The position numbers were made by a program, and so were the translations under genes. Below are positions 26,199-35,293 of a stretch of 64,000 nucleotides of DNA, piece after piece. This DNA is from an uncultured Poribacteria bacterium (GTDB lineage: Bacteria; Poribacteria; WGA-4E; WGA-3G). The notes under the pieces are model-generated. The model was not told the DNA's origin. It did not search any database and saw only the letters and a program-made list of their open reading frames with translations. The stretch lies in NCBI GenBank assembly GCA_951828385.1, contig OX639973.1, forward strand, positions 6,592,313-6,656,312, in the 5' to 3' direction. The stretch's first letter is position 1. The number at the start of each line of letters is the position of its first letter.

Positions 26199-27558
26199 AA
26201 CCTTTTTCTAAAAAATTCGTAAAAATGGTGCCGCTGCGAAAGCGTTCATCGTTGAGAATATTTTGGAAGAGTGGGATTGTGGTCTTTATGCCTTCAATCT
26301 CGAATTCGGACAGGGCGCGCTTCAACCGGGCAATCGCTTCTTCCCGGTCCCTACCGGACGCAATGAGTTTCGCAATGAGTGAATCATAGTGCGGTGGCAC
26401 GGTATATCCCGTATAGATATATCCATCAACTCGGATACCGATACCCCCCGGTGGATGGTACTTTGTGACAAGCCCCGGCGAAGGCATGAAGTTGTTCAAC
26501 GCGTCCTCGGCGTTAATTCTACATTCAATGGCGTGCCCTTGGATTTCAATATCGGATTGGTTGTATCCGAGCTCCTCCCCCATGGCGAGCCGAATCTGTT
26601 CTTTAATCAGATCAATGCCGGTAATGCTCTCGGAGATAGTATGTTCCACCTGAATGCGCGTGTTCATCTCCAAAAAATAGAAATTCTCATTTTTATCAAC
26701 AACAAACTCAATCGTCCCAGCATTTGTGTAACCGATCGATTTTGCAGCTTTTGCAGCGGTTTTACAGATTTCCGAACGCAGTTTAGCCGGAATAGAGGCA
26801 GCGGGAGCTTCCTCAAGGAGTTTTTGCTGTTTACGCTGAATAGAGCATTCGCGTTCACCAAAGTGAACGACATTGCCGTGCAAATCACCCAAAATCTGGA
26901 CCTCAATATGCCGCGCCTCTTCAATCCATTTTTCAATGTAGACATCCCCGTTCCCAAAAGAGGCTTCGCCTTCTGCCTTCGCAGTGTGAAAAAGAGTTAG
27001 CAAACTGGGGCGATTCTCAGCGATGCGGATACCGCGTCCGCCACCCCCAGCGACGGCTTTGATCCCAACAGGATAGCCAATCTTTTCTGCAAGCTGCGCG
27101 GCTTCGTCAGCTGTATCAACCGTCCCCTTTTTGCTATTTTTGCGTTTGCCGCTTCGGCTACCGGGTACAAGTTTTAAGCCCGCTTTTGCTATGGTCTCGC
27201 GCGCCTGCACTTTATCCCCCATAGTTTCAATATTTGTGACAGAGGGGCCAATAAATTTTATTTCGTGTGCCTCACACATCTCGGCAAACTGCGCGTCCTC
27301 AGCGAGAAAACCTGCCCCGGGGTGAATCGCATTGACATTTGCGAAATCAGCAACTGCGATAATATTCGCATATTTGAGATAACTTTCTGTTGAAGGTGGA
27401 GGTCCGATGCAGTACGCCTCGTCAGCATATTTAACGTGCAGTGCGTCTTTATCCGCGGTCGAGAAGATAGCCACCGTTTTAATCCCCATGTCTTTGCAGG
27501 CTCGGATAATGCGAACAGCGATCTCACCGCGATTTGCTATTAGTATTTTTTTTATCAT
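26197..27558 (-). CDS. accC: Acetyl-CoA carboxylase biotin carboxylase subunit
   Basis: A 453-residue ATP-grasp enzyme that carboxylates the biotin on AccB, the first half-reaction in fatty-acid synthesis. Landmarks: KKILIANRGEIAVRIIRACK, YPVGIKAVAGGGGRGIRI (ATP loop), GDVYIEKWIEEARHIEVQIL, ECSIQRKQQKLLEEAPA, and EMNTRIQVEHTISESITG with catalytic residues. The length is normal. accB lies 94 bp upstream; the spacer contains a small hairpin with GCGTGA/TCACGC. The carboxyltransferase subunits are not in the window. Confidence 0.97.
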   Translation of the reverse strand: MIKKILIANRGEIAVRIIRACKDMGIKTVAIFSTADKDALHVKYADEAYCIGPPPSTESYLKYANIIAVADFANVNAIHPGAGFLAEDAQFAEMCEAHEIKFIGPSVTNIETMGDKVQARETIAKAGLKLVPGSRSGKRKNSKKGTVDTADEAAQLAEKIGYPVGIKAVAGGGGRGIRIAENRPSLLTLFHTAKAEGEASFGNGDVYIEKWIEEARHIEVQILGDLHGNVVHFGERECSIQRKQQKLLEEAPAASIPAKLRSEICKTAAKAAKSIGYTNAGTIEFVVDKNENFYFLEMNTRIQVEHTISESITGIDLIKEQIRLAMGEELGYNQSDIEIQGHAIECRINAEDALNNFMPSPGLVTKYHPPGGIGIRVDGYIYTGYTVPPHYDSLIAKLIASGRDREEAIARLKRALSEFEIEGIKTTIPLFQNILNDERFRSGTIFTNFLEKG

Positions 27559-27652
27559 ATTTTGTATCTCACGATCTGCGGCGGCACGCCATCCCGATGA
27601 TCCAGATCGGGCGACTTCAGAGGGATCGCGTGACCACCGAAGCGGATCACGC

Positions 27653-28174
27653 CTACAGCTGTTTCACGCGGAACAGAGGTTGCGAATATTCAACCGCCTC
27701 GCCATCTTCGGCAAGAATCTCTAAAATTTCGCAGTTAAACGGGGCTTCCACAGGGTTGTAAGTCTTCATGACTTCGAGCATGCCCACAGGTTCACCCGTG
27801 CTGACCGTATCCCCAACTTGCACAAAAGGCGATTCATCAGGGGCAGGCGCGCGATAGAAACGCGAAGGCATCGGCGCACTGATGTAGACACTCTGTCCAT
27901 CCCCATCCACCTCTACATCTACCTTTTCCCCCGGCAAATGCGGTGTTCCTACCGTCATACCTGTCTCAGTCGACTGTGGCGCAGGCGCACCCGCATAGCC
28001 ACCAGGGTTCCCCCGATCTCTGGAAACTTGCACCTCAAATTCGTTGTCTCGAACGCGTACCTCCGTGAGACCCGCGCGGTCGAGAATCTGAGCTAACCGT
28101 TCAACGAGCTCAAGGACATCACTGTAGTCTTGTTCCCCAGATTGAGATTTATCCTTCGGTCTGTTTTGACGCAT
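27653..28174 (-). CDS. accB: Acetyl-CoA carboxylase biotin carboxyl carrier protein
   Basis: A 173-residue BCCP. The C-terminal biotinyl domain has the lysine motif MLEVMKTYNPVEAPF (Lys131 or close), a variant of EAMKMMN with Thr-Tyr after the Lys. Before it lie a helical N-terminal part (VLELVERLAQILDRAGLTEV) and a Pro/Ala-Gly linker. The thumb-containing stretch YRAPAPDESPFVQVGDTVST identifies the acetyl-CoA carboxylase type. It carries CO2 between AccC and the carboxyltransferase. It lies between efp and accC, a gene order common in bacteria. Confidence 0.95.
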   Translation of the reverse strand: MRQNRPKDKSQSGEQDYSDVLELVERLAQILDRAGLTEVRVRDNEFEVQVSRDRGNPGGYAGAPAPQSTETGMTVGTPHLPGEKVDVEVDGDGQSVYISAPMPSRFYRAPAPDESPFVQVGDTVSTGEPVGMLEVMKTYNPVEAPFNCEILEILAEDGEAVEYSQPLFRVKQL

Positions 28175-28181
28175 TTCTGTT

Positions 28182-28320
28182 TTTAGTGGTTATCAGTTAT
28201 CAGTTATCAATTTTCAGCGGTTACCAGTTATCAATTAAAGAGGGCTGCCGTAGAAATCTTTACAGAGAACGTAACTGTTCCAAGACCCCTCTTAACTTAT
28301 AACCTATAACTTATAACCAT
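28182..28320. repeat. 7-bp-arm inverted element between efp and accB
   Basis: The left arm has tandem TTATCAG units (GTTATCAGTTATCAGTTATC) and ATTAAAGAGGG; the right arm reads CCCCTCTTAACTTATAACC followed by more 7-bp units (TATAACT). The middle is about 45 bp of unrelated sequence. It fills the whole spacer. Confidence 0.75.
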
Positions 28321-28877
28321 TATATCCTTTCTACATATTTTCCGGTGCGCGTGTCAACTTTGATACGCGTTTCGTTTTGCACAAAAAGTGGAACGTTAAC
28401 AACCCCACCTGTCTCAAGAGTCGCACGTTTGGAACCGCCGCTGACGGTATCCCCTCGCAATCCAGGATCGGTTTCAACAATTTGAAGCTCAACGAAGTTC
28501 GGAAGCTCAACCGAGAGCGGCACCGGTCCGTCCATTTTGACCGTGACAGTTTCTCCCGCTTTCAGAAACTTCATGCTATCTTCAACGAGAGCCAGCGGAA
28601 GCGTATGTTGTTCAAATGATTCGTTGTCCATAAACCACAGGACATCACCATCTCGGTACATATACTGCATCTTGTGATCCATCACCCGGACGGTTTCGAT
28701 AGTCTCATTGGACCGGAACGTACGATCCAAAACTGCACCATCGGTGATACGTTTGATCTTTGTCCGCGCGAAAGCACTGCCCTTCCCCGGTTTCACATGT
28801 TGACAATCGACGATAGTGTAAATAGTATCGTTGAGTCGGATAACCAACCCGTTGCGTAAATCGTTAAGTGCTGCCAT
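28320..28877 (-). CDS. efp: Translation elongation factor P
   Basis: A 185-residue factor that helps ribosomes through polyproline stretches. The KOW-like N-terminal domain carries the exposed loop HVKPGKGSAFARTKIK with the modifiable Lys; the middle and C-terminal OB domains show FRSNETIETVRV, YMYRDGDVLWFMDNESFEQ and GDTVSGGSKRATLETGGVVN. The length is standard. No epmA/earP-type modification gene is visible here. The flanking spacers on both sides are filled by repeats. Confidence 0.97.
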   Translation of the reverse strand: MAALNDLRNGLVIRLNDTIYTIVDCQHVKPGKGSAFARTKIKRITDGAVLDRTFRSNETIETVRVMDHKMQYMYRDGDVLWFMDNESFEQHTLPLALVEDSMKFLKAGETVTVKMDGPVPLSVELPNFVELQIVETDPGLRGDTVSGGSKRATLETGGVVNVPLFVQNETRIKVDTRTGKYVERI

Positions 28878-28887
28878 TTTCTCCTCT

Positions 28888-28986
28888 AAAGGGTTATAAG
28901 TGGTTGGTTAGTTAAGAAGGATTATGAATTTCTGCTCTTTCTTATAACCAATAACCAATAACCAATAACCAATAACTAATAACTAC
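28888..28986. repeat. 7-bp-arm element between rdgB and efp
   Basis: It contains GTTATAAGTGGTTGGTTAG and, after a 40-bp middle, TTCTTATAACCAATAACC continued as five to six tandem AACCAAT-type 7-mers. It runs up to the rdgB stop codon. Confidence 0.7.
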
Positions 28987-29699
28987 TAAAGCAAAGCGAG
29001 TGCTTTCTCTAACGCCTTGGCTCTATGACTCATCTCATTTTTTATATCTTCACCCAATTCTGCGAAAGTCTGATCGTAACCATCCGGCACAAACACTGGA
29101 TCATAGCCAAACCCGCTCTCCCCTACCGGGGCATGCCTAATATGTCCCTCACAAACACCGAGAACGCCTTCAGGTGGAGTGTCCGGGTGGACAACTGCAA
29201 TCGCGGCGACAAAACGGGCACGCCGATTAGTGACACCTTCAAGGGCTTGAAGAAGCTTCGCAATCCGGATCGCATCTGTAGCGGCTTCACCCGCCCAGCG
29301 TTTAGAATGGATGCCGGGCGCACCGTTGAGCGCGTCTACCTCTAATCCAGCATCATCAGCGAGGGTCAGATAACCTGTGTATGCTGCAATGACGGAGGCT
29401 TTTTTTGCGGCATTCTCCATATATGTTTTGCCATCCTCAATGACCTCTGGCGCATCAGGATAGGCGTTCAAGGAAATCACCTCATATTGGTTTTGACCAA
29501 GAACTCGCGCCTTAGCAAAACTATCTGTAGACGAGTTCTTCGTCAAAGGTATCGGTTCTCGGTTACCAGTTAAAGAGGTATCTGGTGAATCGCACACTTC
29601 TTGTGCCTGACAACTGATAACTGACAATTGATGACTCCTCAGCATTTCTGTGAGTTCGCGGACCTTGCCTTGGTTACGCGTCGCCAATACCAGCTTCAT
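28986..29699 (-). CDS. rdgB: XTP/dITP diphosphatase with an extra 49-residue segment
   Basis: A 237-residue enzyme of the RdgB/HAM1 family, which hydrolyses non-canonical purine NTPs. Core motifs are intact: [80 protein letters not shown] and [14 protein letters not shown]. The family is usually about 195-205 residues; the surplus lies at residues 23-71, between the first strand-helix and YEVISLNAY. That segment is encoded by a TTATCAG-type repeat and a second inverted repeat. It keeps the frame. The gene overlaps rph by 26 bp. Activity is probably kept because the insert falls in a surface loop, but that is inference. Confidence 0.9.
   Translation of the reverse strand: MKLVLATRNQGKVRELTEMLRSHQLSVISCQAQEVCDSPDTSLTGNREPIPLTKNSSTDSFAKARVLGQNQYEVISLNAYPDAPEVIEDGKTYMENAAKKASVIAAYTGYLTLADDAGLEVDALNGAPGIHSKRWAGEAATDAIRIAKLLQALEGVTNRRARFVAAIAVVHPDTPPEGVLGVCEGHIRHAPVGESGFGYDPVFVPDGYDQTFAELGEDIKNEMSHRAKALEKALALL
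29487..29633. repeat. Repeat element inside the rdgB coding region
   Basis: On the plus strand it contains GGTTACCAGTTAAAGAGG (29561-29578) and TGACAACTGATAACTGACA (from 29608), the same arms as in nearby spacers. Next to it AAGAACTCG (29499-29507) pairs perfectly with CGAGTTCTT (29532-29540). The 147 bp add exactly 49 codons without a stop. Confidence 0.75.
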
Positions 29700-30432
29700 C
29701 TAAATCCTCCAACATCATCCGATTCTGTAATCGGATGAGTTGTTGTATACCACCAACAGCAAGATCCAACATCTGATTGTAATCCTCCCGTGAAAACGGG
29801 TTCTCCTCCGCTGTGCCCTGTATCTCTATAAATTTCCCACTCCCGGTCATAACAATATTCATATCAACGTCTGCTGTTGAATCTTCGGTGTAACAGAGAT
29901 CCAACATCGCTTCACCGTTCACAAGCCCGACACTCGTTGCGGCGATGTTATCGGTAATCGGAAATGTTTCGATCCTGCCACTTTTGACAAGTTCCTGACA
30001 AGCATCCCAGAGTGCGATAAACGCGCCTGTAATCGATGCCGTACGTGTACCACCATCGGCTTGGATGACATCACAATCCACCCAGACTGTTCGCTCTTCT
30101 AAGGCCTGCAAGTCTACAGCAGCACGCAGGGAACGCCCGATGAGACGTTGTATCTCTTGTGTTCTACCGCCAACACCGCCACGGGTTATCTCGCGCTGCA
30201 TCCGTTCAGAAGTTGAGCGCGGTAACATCGAGTACTCCGCTGTCACCCAACCTTTCTTCTTGATCCGCTGCGTGCGCATGAACCGCGGCTGCTGATCAAT
30301 AACGGAAGCTGTACATATAATGCGCGTGTCACCCGTTGCCACCAGGACTGAACCCTCTGCATGTTTGATATAGTGTCGTTTAATCGTAACCGGCCGCAAC
30401 TCATCTGGCCGGCGTCCATCCGCTCTCGCCAT
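29674..30432 (-). CDS. rph: Ribonuclease PH
   Basis: A 252-residue phosphorolytic 3'-5' exoribonuclease that trims tRNA 3' ends. Landmarks: N-terminal [96 protein letters not shown] and [20 protein letters not shown]. The length is normal. rph and rdgB are adjacent in many bacteria; here they overlap by 26 bp. Confidence 0.97.
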   Translation of the reverse strand: MARADGRRPDELRPVTIKRHYIKHAEGSVLVATGDTRIICTASVIDQQPRFMRTQRIKKKGWVTAEYSMLPRSTSERMQREITRGGVGGRTQEIQRLIGRSLRAAVDLQALEERTVWVDCDVIQADGGTRTASITGAFIALWDACQELVKSGRIETFPITDNIAATSVGLVNGEAMLDLCYTEDSTADVDMNIVMTGSGKFIEIQGTAEENPFSREDYNQMLDLAVGGIQQLIRLQNRMMLEDLDEAGIGDA

Positions 30433-30469
30433 TTTTCACCCCATTTACAAAATTTTCGGAAGCACCCCA

Positions 30470-30691
30470 TCACGATGATGCGGATCGCGTGACTTCCGCA
30501 AGCAGTGCTAATGCCTTTGTGTAACTTTTCCGTTCAAGATAGTGTCGTAGCATTTTCGGTGCTGTTGGGTCAAGCGCCTGATGTAGCACGTTAATTTCCT
30601 CCAATTGCTCCAGTATATCTTCCCCGGTCTCAATGCGTGAAAACATTGTCTCTAACGCTTGTCTGAGTGCCAAAAGACCATCAACTTGCAT
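30470..30691 (-). CDS. Small protein of unknown function (73 residues)
   Basis: The frame opens with ATG at 30691, overlapping the end of the PhyH gene by 11 bp, and stops 38 bp before rph. The product, MQVDGLLALRQALETMFSRI and onward, is predicted mostly helical with a heptad-like run of Leu, Ile and Glu. No family is recognised. Its tight placement between two minus-strand genes favours a real, coupled gene. A repeat resembling the accB-accC spacer (GGATCGCGTGAC) covers its last codons, so the C-terminus may have been changed by that repeat. Confidence 0.5.
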   Translation of the reverse strand: MQVDGLLALRQALETMFSRIETGEDILEQLEEINVLHQALDPTAPKMLRHYLERKSYTKALALLAEVTRSASS

Positions 30692-31598
30692 CCGATGCCT
30701 CCATTTGCTGAACGGCTTTACAGGTCCGCAGCGAGACAGTCTTCGGCGGAGCATCATAGCCTTTCCACATATAAGGATCAACGCCTGAAACTGGGATAAT
30801 GCAGCGCCGGTCAGCACTCGCTGGACGCTCACCTTCCCGAATAGACCAAGGTAACAGCGACCAAGCGTTACAGTAATGGCTCACCAAAACCCTGCGAAAC
30901 GTATCGCCACGGTTCTTACGCGACCGATGCAGCAGATACCCGTTAAAAAAGACTAATGTTCCCGTTGTAACTTCAACCGGCACCTCACCCGTGTCATCAA
31001 AACCGTAACTTTCCTCCGCAAAATCAAACTCATCTGGATTTTCATGAGACCGCTGCGGATAGAGATAGCCTTGACGATGTGAACCGGGGAGCACCCATAA
31101 ACACCCGTTTTCGACTGTCGCATCATCCATCGCGATCCAAGCCCCAATTAAGGAACGATCACGCGTCGGAATGTAGATTTCGTCCTGGTGCCACGCCTGC
31201 CCTTGAAAATTTGGCGGCTTCACAAAGAGCATGGACTGCATGCATTTGACACTGCCGTCCCAATAAGGCAGATGCGCAGCAGCTATTTGGCTCAAGATAC
31301 CGCAGATTTTCGGGTGCTTGACGTACTTCTCAATGATTGGGCTGACAAAATGTGGTTGATGAATGCAGAGAATACGGCTGATAACCTCAGCATCGCTAAT
31401 ATCGTTCGGGAGCGGTTTGAGGTTCTCGCACGGATGACCGCCTTTCGCGATCGTGACGGTGTCCCGCCGCAGCTCCTCTATTTCATCAAGCGAGAGCAGA
31501 TCCGGGACAACAAGATACCCGTTCTCCACAAAAAAATGGGTCTGCTCATCAGATACGATTTTCGGCACTTCAATCGGCGCACTCGCTTCAAAATTCAT
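30681..31598 (-). CDS. Phytanoyl-CoA dioxygenase (PhyH) family protein
   Basis: A 305-residue Fe(II)/2-oxoglutarate dioxygenase. The iron ligands are visible as WHQDE (His137, Asp139) and YLLHRS (His224), with an Arg just after for 2-oxoglutarate. The N-terminal FFVENGYLVVPDLLSLDEIE and the DDATVENGCLWVLPGSHRQG segment are characteristic. Such enzymes hydroxylate or otherwise oxidise small molecules; the substrate is not predictable, and this phylum carries many copies. It is oriented with rph and the core genes and overlaps the 73-residue ORF. Confidence 0.9.
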   Translation of the reverse strand: MNFEASAPIEVPKIVSDEQTHFFVENGYLVVPDLLSLDEIEELRRDTVTIAKGGHPCENLKPLPNDISDAEVISRILCIHQPHFVSPIIEKYVKHPKICGILSQIAAAHLPYWDGSVKCMQSMLFVKPPNFQGQAWHQDEIYIPTRDRSLIGAWIAMDDATVENGCLWVLPGSHRQGYLYPQRSHENPDEFDFAEESYGFDDTGEVPVEVTTGTLVFFNGYLLHRSRKNRGDTFRRVLVSHYCNAWSLLPWSIREGERPASADRRCIIPVSGVDPYMWKGYDAPPKTVSLRTCKAVQQMEASDAS

Positions 31599-31734
31599 AA
31601 TTTTAATTATTGGGTTTCCTCACCGATTTTTCCGTTGTCAAAATCGGGTTTCTGATTTGGTTCAACGGCGTTTGACACTCATCCGTTTTCTGAGGCTTGC
31701 AACAACGGCACAAGCGACTCTTAAACGAAAAATG

Positions 31735-31862
31735 TTTTAGGACTTACGCAAAATCACAGAATCGGGAATAGCTATCAGCCATCGGAAACCTTCAGCAAAG
31801 ACGCAAGCGTTACAAGACACCTCTTTTCTTTACTGATTGCTGATTGCTGAAGGCTAATTGCT
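31735..31862. repeat. ACTTACGCA end plus CAGCAAAGACGC element
   Basis: TTTTAGGACTTACGCA (31735-31750) matches the terminal repeats of the 44196 element. The adjoining part reads TAGCTATCAGCCATCGGAAA, CAGCAAAGACGCAAGCG and CTGATTGCTGATTGCTG; on the opposite strand it matches the element at 37289-37390. Confidence 0.65.
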
Positions 31863-33999
31863 AAACGCGATTGGCAAGGAACATTTCTGTTACCGCCAAC
31901 GCAAAAACTGCTAACATGAGATAGATCCATACATTTTGGTTCTTCTCAACATCTTCATGGAATTGCGCTACGAGTTCCGCAGTCGGTTTCTCCTCAACGG
32001 ATTCGTCCGCAGCACCCTTCAGCATACTTGTTAACTCTTCTACATCACGTGCCGCAAGGTCAGATTCTGTTGTGTCAACATTGACGATAAAATAATGCGG
32101 GGCTGCCCCAGAGGTATGGACTGAGTAGATGCCCGGCACCGCAGTGTCATCATAAAAAACGCTACCCTGCGACGAAGCTTCAGTAGTATCTTCGTTCCGC
32201 TGCAAGCGAGTTTCAACGTTGTTCGGATTAAACACAGCGATTTCCTTGCTACGCGCAGCACCGCTATTCTCATCGTCCGAAACCTTCAGTTCAACGCTAT
32301 CACCGACACGATAATTCGGCGCAGCGTCTACATCCTTAAGCGCGAGATACTTAATAGACTCATGCAGGAACGGTAGATAAACCGCTCGAATCGGTAGATC
32401 GTTCCATTCTCGGTCTATTGTCGAGGTAAAACAGAGCACACGTCCTAAGGTCCCGTAAGGTTTTTCAAAGAGTGCTGGACTCCCATCATCATAAGCAGCA
32501 ATGACGGTCGCATCTTTTGTAGGTACCGCCTGAAAAATCCTGTAGAACCGGGCCTTACCAAAATCCCCGTGATTCGGCTCCTTGAACGGCACGAAAATCG
32601 GGTGTTCGTATTTCACTGTAGCGAGTACACGGAATTGCTCGCGATCCAACGCATCGCCGACCGCTTGCACAAAGTCGCACGGCATTAACCCGTTCTCACC
32701 ACCGAGCTGTTGTTTATAGGTCTCAGCACCTATATTATTGCCAACTGTCACAATCAAACCACCGCCAGCAGCGACATAAGCCTTCACACGCTCCGCTTCA
32801 CCGGAAGAGAGTTCTGCTACATCCGCAAGGATCAGCACATCTACGCTTGTGAGTGTCGAGGCATTCGGTACCGAGACGGATTCGGTGAAATCAATTTGGA
32901 CAGCATCACTCCCGGATGCCAATGCCTTTTTCATGAAGAAAGTTTCTACGGTTTGATAACGGCCGCGCGTTCGCGGTTCTTCCCGGACAGCGTGGACTTT
33001 AATCGACTGTAGACTTTGCAAAGTAAAATATCGCTTGTTGTCAATACCGAGCGCATCTTCTGGCAGTTCAACCCAACCCGTATGTGTCGTTTCGTCTTGA
33101 AACTCAACTTTAAAAACAGCGTCCGCGAGGTCATCTGGTGCTATGTCAAGTTCAACACTGTCAATCACATTGCCGTCTATGAAGAGACGTACCTGCAGAT
33201 TTTCAACCGGTTCATCACCGAAGTTACGTACCCGCGCAACAAGCTGCGACGCTTTCTGTTCTTTGAGTACAACAGGTGGAACGCTGATCTGGGTAATAGC
33301 ATAATTCTGCGGTTTTTCTGCACGAACATCAACAAAGTGGATTTGGATATCGGGGCTAAGTTTATCCGTCTCAATGAAATTCTCCCAGCCCCGCTTTTGC
33401 ATATCCGCGATAAGATAGACCTGTTTCTCACCAATAGGGATAGGTTGTAGTATTTCATCGGCGGTTTGCATCGCGTCCAAGTAATCCGTATGCTCGTTAG
33501 AGGTTTCTGCGTTATCCAAAGCCGTCCGGATGTGTGCAAATTCTGAACCGAGCGGCGCAACGACACGAGCGTTATCGGACGAAAGAATGAGACCGGCAGC
33601 ATCGGCGGAGTCAAGCCCATCAAGAATTTTGCCCACCTCTTTTTTAGCATTTTCAAAAATCCCTTCATACTGCATACTATAGGAGGTATCCAGAACAATA
33701 ACAGCGTTTCGTTTTCCACCTGTTTTCTGGATAAATTCAGGTGCGTCAGCGAAAAATGGACGCGCAAACGCCAATCCGAGCAACGCCAATATCAGAATAC
33801 GCATGAGCAGCAGCAACAACCGTTTCAGCTTGTGCCGCCGCACGTTCGTCTGATGCGACATCTGGATGAAACGGACAGTACTAAAAACCAGCCGCCGCGC
33901 ACGCTCCCGATTCAGCAAATGAAGGATGAGCGGGATGGACGCACCTATTGCGCCGGCTATTGCAAAAGAGGCTGATAAAAAAGTCAAACCAAAAGGCAT
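31861..33999 (-). CDS. BatA-like membrane protein with von Willebrand A domain
   Basis: A 712-residue protein. The N-terminal 85 residues match the aerotolerance-regulator/BatA head (PLILHLLNRERARRLVFSTV, then two membrane segments up to LGLAFARPFF). A vWA domain follows with the metal-site motif DTSYS (about residue 103). The middle part is beta-rich; residues about 370-560 resemble a GATase-like fold (VDVLILADVAEL, VKAYVAAGGGLIVTVGNN). One membrane segment ends the protein (VWIYLMLAVFALAVTEMFLA). Together with the DUF58 gene upstream this resembles Bat operons, which are linked to stress tolerance and MoxR ATPases; no MoxR gene is seen in the window. Confidence 0.8.
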   Translation of the reverse strand: MPFGLTFLSASFAIAGAIGASIPLILHLLNRERARRLVFSTVRFIQMSHQTNVRRHKLKRLLLLLMRILILALLGLAFARPFFADAPEFIQKTGGKRNAVIVLDTSYSMQYEGIFENAKKEVGKILDGLDSADAAGLILSSDNARVVAPLGSEFAHIRTALDNAETSNEHTDYLDAMQTADEILQPIPIGEKQVYLIADMQKRGWENFIETDKLSPDIQIHFVDVRAEKPQNYAITQISVPPVVLKEQKASQLVARVRNFGDEPVENLQVRLFIDGNVIDSVELDIAPDDLADAVFKVEFQDETTHTGWVELPEDALGIDNKRYFTLQSLQSIKVHAVREEPRTRGRYQTVETFFMKKALASGSDAVQIDFTESVSVPNASTLTSVDVLILADVAELSSGEAERVKAYVAAGGGLIVTVGNNIGAETYKQQLGGENGLMPCDFVQAVGDALDREQFRVLATVKYEHPIFVPFKEPNHGDFGKARFYRIFQAVPTKDATVIAAYDDGSPALFEKPYGTLGRVLCFTSTIDREWNDLPIRAVYLPFLHESIKYLALKDVDAAPNYRVGDSVELKVSDDENSGAARSKEIAVFNPNNVETRLQRNEDTTEASSQGSVFYDDTAVPGIYSVHTSGAAPHYFIVNVDTTESDLAARDVEELTSMLKGAADESVEEKPTAELVAQFHEDVEKNQNVWIYLMLAVFALAVTEMFLANRV

Positions 34000-34029
34000 T
34001 TTTTAAATATTAGGTTTTGTTCCGTTTTT

Positions 34030-34163
34030 AGCGTCTTTAGTTATCAGTCTTCGGTGGTCAGGTAAAAGAGATGCGTGATAGTTCAAAAACCTCTTAACCA
34101 ACAACCAACAACCAACAACCAACAACCAATAACCAACAACTAACCAACAACCAACAACCAATT
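34030..34163. repeat. 7-bp-arm element between DUF58 and BatA genes
   Basis: It starts with TTAGTTATCAGTC and AGGTAAAAGAG, and after a 25-bp middle continues CCTCTTAACCAACAACC with about ten tandem CAACAAC-type 7-mers, ending at the DUF58 stop. Confidence 0.7.
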
Positions 34164-35142
34164 AGAGAACCCCTTGCCGCTTGGCGAGATAAGAAGCGAG
34201 GGCAAGATCAATCGGCGTTGCTGTTGTTATTATATTGTAATCAATATCTGCTTGCCGTAAGGCGAGTTTATAGGTATCAAGAAACTCGTTGAAATTGCTT
34301 AGATAACTCTCCCGAATCGCTTGCGGGGTCGTGATAATCTCAGCGTCGTTTTCTGAATCAATAAATCGGATCAGTGCTTCTGAACTTCGCCCCGTCTCGA
34401 AATTGGCAAATTCAAGTTCCTGTTGCGCGAGCACGTGGAAGACGATGACTTCGTGTCCTTCATAGCGGAGATGTTCTAAGCCAGCGATGACCTCCTCATG
34501 ATTTTCATCGTAAAGGTCCGAGACGAAGAGTACCAACCCGCGTTTGGTGAGGCGTTCCGCGATTTGATGCAGCGGTGTTCCCATCCGTGTGTTTTTTGTT
34601 GTCTGTAACGTCTCCAATGTGAGCAAAATCGAGTGTAAGTGTGATGTACTACTTCGCGCCGGCAGGTACTGCCGAAGCGCGTCATCAAAGTAGGCAAAAC
34701 CGACTGCATCCCGCTGCTTCGCCATGAAATAGGCAAGCGATGCCATGAGGAAACTCGAATATCGCAACTTTGATAGACTCGGCGTTCTCGCACCATCTCC
34801 CTCTGTGCCTGCCTCGCTTGTCTGCTCATCATCCACAGGGTGCGTCATAGATTCGCTTGTATCTAAGAGCAGGTAACAATTGAGATTCGTCTCCTCCTCA
34901 AACTGCTTAATATAGTACCTGTCCGTGCGGGCGTAGGCTTTCCAGTCTATATGTTTCGGGTCGTCCCCTGGCATATATTGTCGGTATTGTGAGAATTCAA
35001 CACTAAACCCGTGATATGGGCTTTTGTGTAACCCTGAGATAAAACCTTCTACAACGAATTTCGCAATTAATTCAAGGTTGCCAATTCGCGCAAGGATCGT
35101 TGGATCTAAGAATGTACGTCCGACTGTCGAATTTTGCTGCAT
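34162..35142 (-). CDS. DUF58 domain protein
   Basis: A 326-residue cytoplasmic protein. The DUF58 signature is clear: GFSVEFSQYRQYMPGDDPKH, IDWKAYARTDRYYIKQFEEE and LLLDTSESM (a vWA-like metal site). Residues 170-290 form a Rossmann-like vWA half (GLVLFVSDLYDENHEEVIAG). DUF58 proteins work with MoxR ATPases and Bat/vWA membrane proteins in metal insertion or envelope stress. It lies upstream of the BatA-like gene and downstream of the SpoIIE-type phosphatase gene, all on the minus strand. Confidence 0.9.
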   Translation of the reverse strand: MQQNSTVGRTFLDPTILARIGNLELIAKFVVEGFISGLHKSPYHGFSVEFSQYRQYMPGDDPKHIDWKAYARTDRYYIKQFEEETNLNCYLLLDTSESMTHPVDDEQTSEAGTEGDGARTPSLSKLRYSSFLMASLAYFMAKQRDAVGFAYFDDALRQYLPARSSTSHLHSILLTLETLQTTKNTRMGTPLHQIAERLTKRGLVLFVSDLYDENHEEVIAGLEHLRYEGHEVIVFHVLAQQELEFANFETGRSSEALIRFIDSENDAEIITTPQAIRESYLSNFNEFLDTYKLALRQADIDYNIITTATPIDLALASYLAKRQGVL

Positions 35143-35149
35143 CTGTTTT

Positions 35150-35293
35150 TAGTAGCTGTCAGTTGTCAGAAGAATGGTTTCCAGTTATCGATTATCAGTT
35201 GTCAGTTACAAGATGGGCTCGTTAAACGAAAACCTCTTAACTGAAAACTGAAAGATTTTTCGCAGAAAAATCGTACTGAAAACTGATAACCAT
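35150..35293. repeat. TTATCAG-type element with inner hairpin
   Basis: The left arm has CAGTTATCGATTATCAGTTG; the right arm CCTCTTAACTGAAAACTG, then a hairpin GATTTTT-CGCAG-AAAAATC and ACTGAAAACTGATAACC. It fills the whole spacer to the phosphatase stop. The GATTTTT hairpin recurs three times at 54085-54430. Confidence 0.7.
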
